Source: Bacillus sp. ISL-55
GTDB taxonomy: Bacteria; Bacillota; Bacilli; Bacillales; Cytobacillaceae
Length of the DNA: 46,281 nucleotides
Direction of reading: 5' to 3'
Assembly: GCF_018613155.1 (NCBI RefSeq)
Contig: NZ_JAGGQU010000048.1
Coordinates: 1 to 46,281 of the forward strand
Below the pieces are notes generated by a model. It saw only the letters and a list, made by a program, of their open reading frames with translations, did no database searches and was not told the origin of the DNA. The translations under genes were made by a program, and so were the position numbers. Positions 15,189 through 25,132 of this stretch are shown here, one piece after another; the stretch's first letter is position 1; each line of letters begins with the position of its first letter.

Positions 15189-16175
15189 TTATCCTTCTCC
15201 TGGAAGGAACTCCAATTTCTTTCTCAGTTTTTCTTCACTGTAAATCCATCCAGTATACGAGCTGAGGATTTCCAGTTCCTTGCTGAGATTTACGACAGCA
15301 ACGAATGGATAATGACCGTTGCTGCGGTAGCGCAGGTCAATGAACCGGACTTCGTAATAGTCATCATATTCATCGCATTCCCAGCGGTAGACTGGTGAGA
15401 AAGACAGGAACGCTGACAAGTTCTTGTCTTTTTTTGCTGCTTCCAAGACCGCAGTTTCCGGGACAGGTACACGATTGAATTGATCGAGTATCCTAACATG
15501 ATGCTTGTGGCCGCGTCCGACAAAGAACTGGTGCTTATTCATCACAGCCACTCGCCAATGGTTGAATTTCATTGTTGGGGCGATGATGATTTCTGTAGCA
15601 TCCGGAACAATATTTTCAACTGCGCGTTTGATACGATGCTTCATGACAAAGCGATAAATATAGTAGAGCACCAGGATTGCATAGATCGTTATAAAAGTAT
15701 ATCCAGGGTGATATCCAAATGCCCAAAGGAACAAACCGACGACATGAAGCGCAAAAATAATCGGGTCAAATGTATTGATTACCCCCAGGGCGACCCATTT
15801 CGACGAAAAAGGCCGCAATGCCTGTGTCCCATAGGCATTGAAAATGTCGACAAAAACATGAAGGAAAACGGCAATAAATGTCCAAATCCATAAGTGCAGC
15901 AAGTTTGCTTCTGGGTAGAAAAAGTGGATTGTCCCAGAAATAAGCAGCGGCCACAGCAGGACTGCTGGAATCGAATGGGTAATGCCGCGGTGGTTCCGTA
16001 TATAGACAGCATTATTCCTCAACTTTAAAACAGTATCGATATCTGGGATTTGCGAGCCGACAAGTGTAGCAATTAAAACACTTGATGCAGTGGCGGTGCT
16101 TCCGCTTACAGCAGGATCAAGAGTGGCTAACCCGCCAAGAGCGAATCCCATCACAACATGGGTTCCAGTATCCAT
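15189..16175 (-). CDS. yfhP: YfhP, membrane-bound metal-dependent hydrolase family (DUF457/YdjM)
   Basis: A 328-residue membrane protein. The N-terminal half has the DUF457 features MDTGTHVVMGFALGG, QIPDIDTVLK and RNHRGITHSIPAVL, with the conserved histidines and aspartates thought to bind metal, set among about four or five membrane helices (to about residue 175). The C-terminal 150 residues are soluble and contain a basic His-rich stretch (RGHKHHVR). It starts at the ATG at 16175, 7 nt after GGAGGATG; the longer upstream frame lacks a site. YfhP is reported as a negative regulator of the next gene region in some annotations, but biochemical activity is unproven. It is followed by a clear terminator and is divergent from the mutY pair. 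Confidence 0.88.
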   Translation of the reverse strand: MDTGTHVVMGFALGGLATLDPAVSGSTATASSVLIATLVGSQIPDIDTVLKLRNNAVYIRNHRGITHSIPAVLLWPLLISGTIHFFYPEANLLHLWIWTFIAVFLHVFVDIFNAYGTQALRPFSSKWVALGVINTFDPIIFALHVVGLFLWAFGYHPGYTFITIYAILVLYYIYRFVMKHRIKRAVENIVPDATEIIIAPTMKFNHWRVAVMNKHQFFVGRGHKHHVRILDQFNRVPVPETAVLEAAKKDKNLSAFLSFSPVYRWECDEYDDYYEVRFIDLRYRSNGHYPFVAVVNLSKELEILSSYTGWIYSEEKLRKKLEFLPGEG

Positions 16176-16322
16176 GGGAACATCCTCCTTTTTAAAAGAT
16201 TCCTGTTTTTCATAACCAACGGTTGGCAGGTAAAAGTCCTTGTCACAATACAAATAATAGTTTACTTTTAAAGGGCTGTATCAATCAGTCCCTTTACGAA
16301 ACACATAAAGGAGCTGACTAAA

Positions 16323-16619
16323 TTGATTCAGATGATCGTCCAGTATGAAGTAAAGCAAAATCTGCTCAGCCAATACCGTGAAACAATCAATAAAATCTCA
16401 ACTATGCTCCCTGATTTTGAAGCTGACATGTTTTCGTGCAGCCAGTCGGATGAGCAGAATATATTTATTGAATCATTCTATGTCCCGACTGAAGCCCATT
16501 ACCATGCATTGAAAAAAATGCGGCTATCCCGGAACCATTCGGTGTTCGGCATCCTCGAGGACTTTGTCCCGGGCGGATTGGAACGGATGGGCTTCATGGC
16601 GATCAAGCAGAAGCGTTAA
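16323..16619 (+). CDS. Small conserved-looking protein of unknown function upstream of mutY
   Basis: A 98-residue soluble protein I do not recognise by name. It begins with TTG at 16323, 9 nt after AAAGGAG; an ATG at 16332 is too far from that site. The pattern of a beta strand (MIVQYEV), an amphipathic helix, a second strand (EADMFSCSQSDE), then NIFIESFYV and a helix with HYHALKKMR, resembles a dimeric alpha/beta-barrel (antibiotic-monooxygenase-like) fold, but no catalytic residues can be claimed. It lies 48 nt ahead of mutY on the same strand, suggesting co-transcription. Confidence 0.7.
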   Translation: MIQMIVQYEVKQNLLSQYRETINKISTMLPDFEADMFSCSQSDEQNIFIESFYVPTEAHYHALKKMRLSRNHSVFGILEDFVPGGLERMGFMAIKQKR

Positions 16620-16667
16620 TATTATATTCCCAAATTTCCGGAAAGTTTAACACCTGGAGGAACGAAA

Positions 16668-17774
16668 GTGGCAACTGACATCAAGAAATGTATAGATAAA
16701 ATGGATATAAAATCCTTTCAGGATGACTTGATAGGATGGTTTGTAAGTGAGCAGCGAGAACTGCCATGGAGAAAGGACCAGGATCCTTACAAAGTGTGGG
16801 TTTCAGAAATCATGCTCCAACAAACTAGAGTAGATACTGTCATCCCTTATTTTAATCGATTTTTGGAAAATTTTCCAACGATAGAAGCGCTAGCTGACGC
16901 TGATGAAGAAAAAGTCCTCAAAGCATGGGAAGGACTCGGTTATTATTCCCGAGTTCGTAATTTGCAATCCGCTGTTAAAGAAGTTAATGAAAGATATGGT
17001 GGGAGAGTTCCAGATTCACCAGCAGAAATCTCTGCATTAAAAGGCGTTGGTCCGTACACTGCCGGAGCAATCCTCAGTATTGCCTATGGAAAACCTGAGC
17101 CAGCAGTAGATGGAAATGTCATGAGGGTATTATCGCGTATATTGTTGATTCGGGAGGATATTGCCAGGCCGGCAACCCGTAAAATCTTTGAAGCAGGGGT
17201 CAGGGAGTTGATCTCCCACGAAAATCCTTCGTACTTCAATCAGGCATTAATGGAGCTTGGAGCCCTAATTTGCACCCCGACCTCTCCTTCCTGCCTGCTT
17301 TGCCCGGTCAGGGAACACTGCGAGGCATTTCATCAAGGAGTGCAAAATGAATTGCCGGTAAAAACCAAGAAGAAAAAGCAGAAAAATGTACAGCTTGCTG
17401 CCGGGATTTTTAAAGATGAGGGTGGAAGAATCCTAATCCGGAAAAGACCTGGAACCGGCTTGCTTGCGAACTTGTGGGAGTTCCCGACTGTTGAACTGAG
17501 CCTTGATTTCCAGAGACAAAGAGATCAGCTGGCTGAGCATTTTGAAGAGAACTATGACATAACACCAAAGATAGGTGATTCCATAGGCAAAATTGACCAT
17601 GTATTTTCGCATTTAGTATGGAACATACAGGTGTTCAGCGGACAATTTACAGGAGAAATCCCCGAGACGCCGCAGCTGAAATTGGTTACTGAAAAGGAAA
17701 TTTCAGAGTTTGCCTTTCCAGTACCATACCAAAAAATGCTAAAGAAGTATCTCGACTATAAAAAGGCTGACTAA
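16668..17774 (+). CDS. mutY: Adenine DNA glycosylase MutY
   Basis: Removes adenine mispaired with 8-oxoguanine. The 368-residue protein shows catalytic E47 ([11 protein letters not shown]), the helix-hairpin-helix [13 protein letters not shown], catalytic D148 (AVDGNVMRV) and the 4Fe-4S ligands C202, C209, C212 and C218 with the exact C-x6-C-x2-C-x5-C spacing. A C-terminal MutT-like domain (from about residue 235) recognises 8-oxoG and contains the [11 protein letters not shown] region. GTG start at 16668 with GGAGG 7 nt upstream. Its place between yfhP and yfhS matches B. subtilis. A hairpin overlapping the stop codon ends the transcript. Confidence 0.96.
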   Translation: MATDIKKCIDKMDIKSFQDDLIGWFVSEQRELPWRKDQDPYKVWVSEIMLQQTRVDTVIPYFNRFLENFPTIEALADADEEKVLKAWEGLGYYSRVRNLQSAVKEVNERYGGRVPDSPAEISALKGVGPYTAGAILSIAYGKPEPAVDGNVMRVLSRILLIREDIARPATRKIFEAGVRELISHENPSYFNQALMELGALICTPTSPSCLLCPVREHCEAFHQGVQNELPVKTKKKKQKNVQLAAGIFKDEGGRILIRKRPGTGLLANLWEFPTVELSLDFQRQRDQLAEHFEENYDITPKIGDSIGKIDHVFSHLVWNIQVFSGQFTGEIPETPQLKLVTEKEISEFAFPVPYQKMLKKYLDYKKAD

Positions 17775-17793
17775 CCACTGGGTTAGCAGCCTT
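17765..17793. terminator. Bidirectional terminator between mutY and yfhS
   Basis: GGCTGACTAACC and GGTTAGCAGCC pair (one bulge) around a 4-nt loop; the mutY stop codon sits in the 5' arm. The T-rich tract follows on the plus strand. Confidence 0.8.
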
Positions 17794-17798
17794 CTTAT

Positions 17799-18023
17799 TT
17801 AATCGTAACTGATCTTTGTTCCATGAGTGTAATCAGCTTCACCGCGGTTCAAACCGCCCCGGCTTTCGATTTCTTCAACGATTTCCCTATGGATTGTCTG
17901 TCCTTCGGCATTCAGGTAAGGGACCATTTGCTGGAGAGAATGATGGAAAAAAGCGAGCTCGCTATCCTTCCAATCAGCTTTGGACATCATCGATAATTCA
18001 GTCATGTCTCGGCCTACATACAT
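17799..18023 (-). CDS. yfhS: YfhS family protein
   Basis: A 74-residue acidic protein (MYVGRDMTELSMM, then ESRGGLNRGEADYTHGTKI at the end). Its length and its position directly after mutY, convergent with it, match YfhS, a protein of unknown function reported mainly in spore-formers. AAAGGATGATT precedes the ATG. No domain or catalytic motif is evident. Confidence 0.82.
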   Translation of the reverse strand: MYVGRDMTELSMMSKADWKDSELAFFHHSLQQMVPYLNAEGQTIHREIVEEIESRGGLNRGEADYTHGTKISYD

Positions 18024-18182
18024 CAGGAATCATCCTTTCGCAAGAGTATCAATCTAAAGAATAGTGTTTTCCGTACGGGAGTTTTTTATCACAGAATCCA
18101 AAAACAGGAACAAGTAGCATATCCTTATTGTCATATATACCTGAACAGGCTAAAATGAAACAAAATTAAGGTTCGGCTTATT

Positions 18183-19095
<913 letters not shown>

Positions 19096-19183
19096 AATTC
19101 ACTTATTGGATGAATTTGGTATAAAAAAATCGGATAGCTCCTCCTGCGGATGGTTAATCTATTATTCGTGGAGGTGATAAACA

Positions 19184-19378
19184 ATGGCAAAACAACCTAA
19201 CCAATCTCAAGCTGGAACAAACATTCAGCAGGTGAGACAACAAAACGCTCAATCAGCTAAAGGCGGACAAGGCCAATACGGCACTGAATTCGCGAGCGAA
19301 ACAAACGCTCAAGAAGTACGTCAGCAAAACCAGCAAGCTGAAGCTCGCAAAGGCCAAAACTCTGGCCAACAGCGCTAA
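19184..19378 (+). CDS. sspE: Gamma-type small acid-soluble spore protein
   Basis: A 64-residue Gln/Asn-rich protein with the gamma-SASP repeat structure: two similar blocks (QQVRQQNAQSAKGGQGQYG and AQEVRQQNQQAEARKGQNSG) joined by the germination-protease site TEFASETNAQ. It stores amino acids for germination and does not bind DNA. GGAGGTGAT lies immediately before the ATG. Forespore (sigma-G) expression is expected from the family. It lies between fabL and ygaB, as in B. subtilis. Confidence 0.96.
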   Translation: MAKQPNQSQAGTNIQQVRQQNAQSAKGGQGQYGTEFASETNAQEVRQQNQQAEARKGQNSGQQR

Positions 19379-19391
19379 TATCACCTTAATG

Positions 19392-19423
19392 AAAGGCACT
19401 CTAATTCGTAGAGTGCCTTTTTC
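19392..19423 (+). terminator. Terminator of sspE
   Basis: 11-bp stem AAAGGCACTCT / AGAGTGCCTTT, 7-nt loop, T-run. Confidence 0.92.
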
Positions 19424-19583
19424 CGTTGCACCGGGGAGAATGCCGGGAAGAAGAAAGCGCCGCGAAAAGGAACGACAACACCTTTCGACAAAGGTTCCGA
19501 TTCCTCTACATAACTAGTCAAAGGATTTTCACCCCCACCCAAGAATACATTTAAAAGATTAATTTTACAGGCGGTGGAAAAGT

Positions 19584-19838
19584 ATGGATAAATTTAACGA
19601 ACTGGTTTCAACACAAATGCAAACGATGGAAAAGCTTCTATATCTGCAGTCTGAATTGGAAAGATGCCAGGAGATTGAAAAGCAGCTGGATGCTCTTAAG
19701 CAAAGTGCTGAATTGGAAGATCTGCGTATGGAGATTGACCGAAAAAAGCTGGATTTGAAGGAAATCCACCAGATGTTCGAAAAGCAGACGGAGGAAGTCA
19801 TCCATACGTATCAACAGCTTGCCGTCAGTTATCGATAA
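19584..19838 (+). CDS. ygaB: YgaB family coiled-coil protein
   Basis: An 84-residue protein, helical almost throughout. It has heptad-like Leu/Ile spacing from about residue 8 to 75 (MEKLLYLQSELERCQEIEKQ, then LEDLRMEIDRKKLDLKEI), so a coiled coil is likely. It has no membrane segment and no enzyme motif. Size and position between sspE and ygaC agree with B. subtilis YgaB, of unknown function. The ribosome site GGCGGTGGA precedes the ATG. Confidence 0.85.
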   Translation: MDKFNELVSTQMQTMEKLLYLQSELERCQEIEKQLDALKQSAELEDLRMEIDRKKLDLKEIHQMFEKQTEEVIHTYQQLAVSYR

Positions 19839-20075
19839 AAGTGGTTCTTGTAAATGAATGAAATATAAAAAAGTGGACTTTTATAAAAATTTAGGCAAAT
19901 TTATTGGGCGATCGAGGAAATCGGTGGCTCTTTTGTTTTAAATTCTCTCGTTAACCGTTATAATAATAAAAAATAGGAATCGTTCTTTGTTGCCTTTTGT
20001 CGTTTTGAAGAATTTAGATAAATATACATTAATAGGTTGCAAAGTTTCCGGGAAAGGAAAGTAGGGGAGAAGAAC

Positions 20076-20606
20076 ATGGGCGTACCCACAGAAGGTGAAC
20101 CGATCCAAATCCATAGTTATAAGCATAATGGGCACATCCATCGAGTCTGGGAAGAAACCACCGTCTTAAAAGGAACGCAAAATCTTGTGATTGGCGGGAA
20201 TGATCGGACAGTCGTGACTGAGTCAGACGGCAGAACTTGGATTACGAGAGAGCCTGCAATCTGTTACTTCCACTCGCAGCTATGGTTCAACGTTATAGGC
20301 ATGATTCGGGAAGATGGCGTGTATTACTACTGCAATATTAGTTCTCCATTTATTTTTGATGGAGAAGCGCTGAAATACATTGACTATGATCTCGATATTA
20401 AAGTGTTTCCTGATATGACGTTTAATCTGCTCGATGAAGATGAATATGAACGCCATCGAAAAGAAATGCAATACCCTGATGTGATCGATAAGATTTTGAA
20501 GTATAATGTTGAAAAGCTCAAACGCTGGATCAGGCAGAGGAAGGGTCCATTTGCGCCGGATTTCATCGACATTTATTATGAACGGTATTTAACATACCGT
20601 CGTTAA
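20076..20606 (+). CDS. ntdP: Nucleoside tri-/diphosphate phosphatase (DUF402), YgaC/NtdP
   Basis: A 176-residue cytoplasmic protein of the DUF402 family, known in staphylococci to hydrolyse NTPs and NDPs. Visible family features are [22 protein letters not shown], the [11 protein letters not shown] acidic motif that would bind Mg2+, and the C-terminal YERYLTYR. It starts at the ATG at 20076, 7 nt after GGGGAG; the 13-codon upstream extension has none. Length equals B. subtilis YgaC. It stands alone between ygaB and the repeat element ahead of ygaD. Confidence 0.92.
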   Translation: MGVPTEGEPIQIHSYKHNGHIHRVWEETTVLKGTQNLVIGGNDRTVVTESDGRTWITREPAICYFHSQLWFNVIGMIREDGVYYYCNISSPFIFDGEALKYIDYDLDIKVFPDMTFNLLDEDEYERHRKEMQYPDVIDKILKYNVEKLKRWIRQRKGPFAPDFIDIYYERYLTYRR

Positions 20607-20712
20607 CCATACAGGGTAGACAAGCTTCAGCCTGTTGATTGATTCAACAGGTTTTTGTTTCGTGTCTAGGAAGTATGATTCGTTATGGAAAATCATATGT
20701 AAATTTCTTAAT

Positions 20713-20949
20713 CCAGCTCCAGCGCCTAGCCCCTCGAGTCGCTTGTCTAGTGTCGCCTCCTAGAAACTCCGAAACTTCAACTCCGCCGGCAGAAGCAAAA
20801 AGCGCTTCTTTGTCGGAGTCTCCAGTTTCTGCGTTTCTGGACAGTCGGCTATACTTTTCGATTTCGGTCCGCCCAATGAAGTCAAAGAGCGACTTCATTG
20901 GGCGGCCCTCCAGCGCTTTTCGGGGCTGACCAAGGCGCTTGCGCTTTTT
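20713..20949. repeat. Dispersed palindromic intergenic element, copy B (about 237 bp, with extra module)
   Basis: The left part (CCAGCTCCAGCGCCTAGC onward) and right end (CGGGGCTGACCAAGGCGCTT) match copy A. Inserted after TTCTTTGTCGG is a module of about 105 bp that itself holds a perfect 14-bp inverted repeat, CGCCCAATGAAGTC / GACTTCATTGGGCG, with a 7-nt loop (about 20870-20904). The overall ends AGCGCCT and AGGCGCT are perfect inverted repeats. It occupies the ntdP-ygaD gap; no gene is seen in the rest. Confidence 0.9.
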
Positions 20950-20994
20950 GTTATGTCAACATCAAGGTAAGGCTCCATAAGGGGGAACTATAAA

Positions 20995-22743
20995 TTGGGC
21001 AGCATCCGCAGATATTTAAAATTTGTTAAACCATACAGGCTGCAAATCATTGGAACAATCATCATCGGTATCCTTAAATTTGCGATTCCACTGTTGATTC
21101 CACTTTTAATCAAATTTGTCCTTGATGATGTCATCGGCAGTGAAACACTGACCAAGGATGAAAAAATAGATAAATTGCTTTGGGTAATGGGCATCATGAT
21201 CGTTGTTTTTGTCGTGCTCAGGCCGCCAATCGAATACTATCGTCAATATTTTGCACAGTGGACAGCGAGCAAGATTCTTTATGACATAAGAGACAGGCTG
21301 TTTACCCATATGCAGAGGCTCAGCTATAAATATTATTCTAATACAAGAGCTGGAGAGGTCATCTCAAGAATGATCAATGATGTCGAGCAAACGAAGACCT
21401 TCGTTGTGACTGGACTGATGAATCTTTGGCTTGATGTTGCTACAATTATGATAGCGGCTGCTATCATGTTCTCGATGGATGTCCAGCTAACATTTGTTTC
21501 ATTAATCCTGTTCCCTTTTTACGCTTTTTCGGTAAAATTCTTTTTCGGTAATCTCCGGAAGCTTACGCGGGAACGGTCACAGGCACTTGCGGGCGTCCAA
21601 AGCTATTTGCATGAAAGAGTGGCTGGTATCTCGGTCATCAAAAGCTTTGCGATTGAGGATTATGAACAGACACAGTTTGACCGTCAGAATAAAAACTTTT
21701 TAACAAAAGCGCTTGACCACACAAGATGGAACGCAAAAGCATTTGCTGTAGTCAATACGATTACTGATATAGCACCGCTGCTTGTCATTGGCTTTTCCGG
21801 TTATCAAGTGCTTCAAGGCAGTCTGACCATCGGGGAAATGGCCGCTTTCATCGCATATATTGATCGGCTTTATAACCCTCTGCGCAGACTGGTGAATTCA
21901 TCTACTACATTGACTCAGGCGATTGCATCAATGGACCGCGTTTTCGAGTTCATGGATGAAAAATACGATATCAAGGATTCTCCTGATGCCATTGAACTGA
22001 AAAAAGTGAACGGGGATATCTCTTTTAGAAATGTAAGCTTTTCTTATGAGGAAGAGGGAGAGATGGTCCTCAAGAAATTGAATATAGAGGTCCAGAAGGG
22101 ACAAACAGTTGCCCTGGTCGGCATGAGCGGCGGCGGGAAATCCTCGTTTGTCAGCCTGATTCCAAGATTCTTCGATGTTACCGAGGGTGAGATTCTCCTC
22201 GACGGAAAGGACATCCGTTCTTTCAAGGTCCGTTCCCTGCGCGATAAAATCGGCATGGTTGCGCAGGATAATATTTTGTTCAGTGAATCGGTCAAATCGA
22301 ATATCCTGTTAGGCAGGCCGGGAGCCAGTGATGAGGAAGTCATCCAAGCGGCCAAAGCAGCAAATGCTCATGATTTTATTATGAATCTGCCAGAAGGCTA
22401 TGATACAAAAGTCGGGGAAAGGGGAGTCAAGCTTTCCGGGGGCCAAAAACAGCGTGTTGCTATCGCGCGCGTGTTCCTGAAGAATCCCCCTATTCTAATT
22501 CTTGACGAAGCAACATCTGCGCTGGATCTTGAGAGCGAGCATCTTATTCAGGAAGCGATAGAAAAGCTGGCAAAAGACAGGACAACATTCGTTGTAGCCC
22601 ACCGTTTATCCACGATTACACATGCCGACAGGATTGTCCTGATCGAGCACGGCGAAATCGTCGAAGACGGCAGCCATGATGAATTGATGGCAAAGCAGGG
22701 CGGCTATCATAGACTATTCCAGGTCCAACAGCTTGAAAATTAA
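20995..22743 (+). CDS. ygaD: ABC exporter (homodimeric type), YgaD
   Basis: A 582-residue half-transporter of the MsbA/BmrA type: about six membrane helices to residue 310, then an ATPase domain with Walker [11 protein letters not shown]-loop [12 protein letters not shown], signature [10 protein letters not shown], Walker B plus catalytic glutamate [11 protein letters not shown], and switch histidine VVAHRLST. All motifs are canonical and there is no partner gene, so it is likely a homodimer. TTG start at 20995 with GGGGGA about 9 nt upstream. Position after ygaC matches YgaD of B. subtilis. The substrate is unknown; lipid or drug export is the family theme. Confidence 0.93.
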   Translation: MGSIRRYLKFVKPYRLQIIGTIIIGILKFAIPLLIPLLIKFVLDDVIGSETLTKDEKIDKLLWVMGIMIVVFVVLRPPIEYYRQYFAQWTASKILYDIRDRLFTHMQRLSYKYYSNTRAGEVISRMINDVEQTKTFVVTGLMNLWLDVATIMIAAAIMFSMDVQLTFVSLILFPFYAFSVKFFFGNLRKLTRERSQALAGVQSYLHERVAGISVIKSFAIEDYEQTQFDRQNKNFLTKALDHTRWNAKAFAVVNTITDIAPLLVIGFSGYQVLQGSLTIGEMAAFIAYIDRLYNPLRRLVNSSTTLTQAIASMDRVFEFMDEKYDIKDSPDAIELKKVNGDISFRNVSFSYEEEGEMVLKKLNIEVQKGQTVALVGMSGGGKSSFVSLIPRFFDVTEGEILLDGKDIRSFKVRSLRDKIGMVAQDNILFSESVKSNILLGRPGASDEEVIQAAKAANAHDFIMNLPEGYDTKVGERGVKLSGGQKQRVAIARVFLKNPPILILDEATSALDLESEHLIQEAIEKLAKDRTTFVVAHRLSTITHADRIVLIEHGEIVEDGSHDELMAKQGGYHRLFQVQQLEN

Positions 22744-22755
22744 ATAATCCACAAG

Positions 22756-22785
22756 AAACCGAGGCATTCTGCTTCGGTTTTTATT
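22756..22785 (+). terminator. Terminator of ygaD (first of two)
   Basis: 10-bp stem AAACCGAGGC / GCTTCGGTTT (one G-T pair), 5-nt loop, T-run. Confidence 0.88.
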
Positions 22786-22803
22786 TTGTCTATTACTGCA
22801 TAC

Positions 22804-22838
22804 AAAATCCCGGAAAATGTCCTGGGATTTTTTTTTCT
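22804..22838 (+). terminator. Second terminator downstream of ygaD
   Basis: AAATCCCGGA pairs with TCCTGGGATTT (one bulge), followed by eight T. The rest of the ygaD-appD gap (22839-23066) is very AT-rich; a TTGACA at 22896-22901 has no good partner -10 box, so I do not call a promoter. Confidence 0.8.
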
Positions 22839-23066
22839 TAAAACTTTAAAACAAGAAAATCTTCATATTTCTAAAGTGTCATAATTTATCAGCTTTTGAC
22901 ATACAAATAGTACCAAATACCCAAAACTATTCTAAATTATTATTATATTTAAATAATTAAGAAAAATCAGTGGACTATCTCAGTGCATTTAATATAAAAT
23001 GTTTTACACAGACATAAGTAATTTTTATTCAACAATAATATTTCGGTAATAGAAAGGAGTAGAAAA

Positions 23067-24080
23067 GTGGTACATGCTCCGGTTTTGGATGTGAAAAATT
23101 TAAAGACATCATTTATCACAAAAGATGGTGAGGTTCCTGCAGTAGATGATGTCAGCTTTTCAGTTAGCAAAGGAGAAATCCTTGGGATCGTAGGAGAATC
23201 GGGAAGCGGAAAAAGCGTTACTTCATTATCAATCATGAAGCTGATTCCCCAGCCTCCGGGAAAAATTGCCGGTGGAGAGATTCTTCTTAATGGCGAAGAC
23301 TTGGTACACGCTTCGGAAAGAAGAATGCGGGAGATCCGCGGAAATGATATCGCGATGATTTTCCAGGAACCGATGACTTCGTTGAACCCATTATTCACAA
23401 TTGGTGAACAGCTCGTGGAAGCTTTGAAAATACATAAGAAGCTGGGCAAGAAGGCTGCTTATCAGCAGGCCGTGGAGATGCTGAAGCTTGTCGGATTGCC
23501 AAGAGCAGAACAAATCATCAAGGAATATCCTCATCAGCTTTCTGGTGGAATGAGGCAGAGGGTCATGATTGCGATGGCTTTGAGCTGTCACCCTCGGGTG
23601 CTGATTGCTGATGAACCGACAACGGCGCTTGATGTGACCATCCAGGCGCAAATTCTGGCGTTGATGAAAGATCTGAACGTAAAGCTTGATACGGCGATTA
23701 TCATGATTACCCATGACCTTGGAGTTGTCGCAGAGGTTTGCCAGCGTGTCGTTGTTATGTATGCCGGGAAAATCGTCGAGGAAGGGCTTGTAGAGGATAT
23801 CTTCAAGAATCCGAAGCACCCTTACACTCTTGGATTACTTAAATCAATTCCTGATATCAGAGATAAACAGGAGCGCTTATACTCTATCCCCGGTAACGTC
23901 CCCAAGCCAGGTTCCATTAAGGTTGGCTGCAGGTTCGCCGCTAGATGCGAATTTGTCATGGACAGATGCCTGAGCGAAGATCCTGAACTCTATGAAACTG
24001 GCAGGCCAGGTCATACCGTACGCTGCCTGCTGCATGAGAAGGAGGGAGCAGCCAATGACAGAAGTACTGTTAAAAGTTGA
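23067..24080 (+). CDS. appD: Oligopeptide ABC transporter ATP-binding protein AppD
   Basis: One of the two ATPases driving peptide import at the inner face of the membrane. The 337-residue protein has Walker [13 protein letters not shown]-loop [13 protein letters not shown], signature [10 protein letters not shown], Walker [14 protein letters not shown] and the C-terminal oligopeptide-transporter extension. That extension has four cysteines in [15 protein letters not shown] plus a later Cys, the C-x5-C-x6-C pattern described as an iron-sulfur site in DppD-type proteins. GTG start at 23067, 7 nt after AAAGGAG. First gene of a D-F-A-B-C cluster, the order of the B. subtilis app operon. Confidence 0.9.
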   Translation: MVHAPVLDVKNLKTSFITKDGEVPAVDDVSFSVSKGEILGIVGESGSGKSVTSLSIMKLIPQPPGKIAGGEILLNGEDLVHASERRMREIRGNDIAMIFQEPMTSLNPLFTIGEQLVEALKIHKKLGKKAAYQQAVEMLKLVGLPRAEQIIKEYPHQLSGGMRQRVMIAMALSCHPRVLIADEPTTALDVTIQAQILALMKDLNVKLDTAIIMITHDLGVVAEVCQRVVVMYAGKIVEEGLVEDIFKNPKHPYTLGLLKSIPDIRDKQERLYSIPGNVPKPGSIKVGCRFAARCEFVMDRCLSEDPELYETGRPGHTVRCLLHEKEGAANDRSTVKS

Positions 24081-25020
24081 TGGATTAAAAAAATATTTTC
24101 CGATTACCGGCGGAATACTCGGCAAGCAGACTGGAAGTGTCAAAGCGGTTGATGATATCAGCTTTTGGGTGAACAAAGGTGAAACACTTGGACTTGTTGG
24201 CGAGTCAGGGTGCGGCAAATCAACTACAGGAAGAATGCTGATGCGGCTGATCGATCCGACAGAAGGGCAAGTCGTTTTTGAAGGAAGGGATCTTGTTACT
24301 CTCTCGGACAACGATATGCGCAAGGCACGAAAGGATATGCAAATGGTCTTCCAGGATCCGTTTGCATCACTGAATCCCCGGCATACAGTCGAGAAAATTT
24401 TAGAGGAACCCCTGATTGTACATGGAATCGGGACTAAGAAGGAACGCAAGCAGATGGTCAAGGAAATGCTTGAGGTAGTCGGCCTCAGCAGCTACCACGC
24501 CAAAAGGTATCCACATCAGTTCAGCGGCGGACAGCGCCAACGGATAGGGATCGCCCGGGCGTTAATGACAAGGCCAAAGCTGATCATAGCGGATGAACCT
24601 GTATCTGCACTTGATGTTTCCATTCAATCACAAGTATTGAATCTTCTGGAGGACCTGCAAAAGGAATTCCAGTTGACTTATATATTCATAGCCCACGACC
24701 TTGGTGTTGTAAGGCATATCAGTGACAGGGTTGGGGTCATGTATTTAGGAAGACTCGTAGAGATTACCGAAGCCGATAAGCTGTATGAGAAACCGCTCCA
24801 TCCTTATACAAGGGCTTTGCTTTCAGCGGTGCCGATTCCGGATCCTGATGTAAAAAGGGATCAGGAACTTCTGACAGGGGATATCCCGAGCCCGGAGAAT
24901 CCTCCGCAGGGATGTGCATTCCATACAAGATGCAAGGAATGTATGGAAATCTGCAAGACTGATAGACCTGTATTGAAAGAAATTGAGCCTGGTCATTTTG
25001 CTGCCTGCCATCTTTATTAA
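24055..25020 (+). CDS. appF: Oligopeptide ABC transporter ATP-binding protein AppF
   Basis: Second importer ATPase, 321 residues. Walker A GESGCGKSTTG, Q-loop MVFQDPFASLNPR, signature FSGGQRQRIG and Walker B LIIADEPVSALDVS are all present. The C-terminus has the Cys-rich block GCAFHTRCKECMEIC. I start at the ATG at 24055, behind AGGAGGGAG, which overlaps the end of appD by 26 nt and implies coupled translation; an upstream start at 23992 would overlap much further and lacks a site. It pairs with AppD as the asymmetric ATPase dimer. Confidence 0.9.
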   Translation: MTEVLLKVDGLKKYFPITGGILGKQTGSVKAVDDISFWVNKGETLGLVGESGCGKSTTGRMLMRLIDPTEGQVVFEGRDLVTLSDNDMRKARKDMQMVFQDPFASLNPRHTVEKILEEPLIVHGIGTKKERKQMVKEMLEVVGLSSYHAKRYPHQFSGGQRQRIGIARALMTRPKLIIADEPVSALDVSIQSQVLNLLEDLQKEFQLTYIFIAHDLGVVRHISDRVGVMYLGRLVEITEADKLYEKPLHPYTRALLSAVPIPDPDVKRDQELLTGDIPSPENPPQGCAFHTRCKECMEICKTDRPVLKEIEPGHFAACHLY

Positions 25021-25132
25021 TCTGGAACAGAATTATATTCCAGATAGGAATGTGTGCAGGATAAACAGCATAGATGATAGATATTATGGACTGGATACAT
25101 AAAACCAGTCCGAAAAAACAAGGGGGAAGAAT

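Noticed and set aside
22896-22901. TTGACA as an appD promoter
   Set aside because: No acceptable -10 hexamer at 16-18 nt; AT-rich DNA gives such matches by chance.
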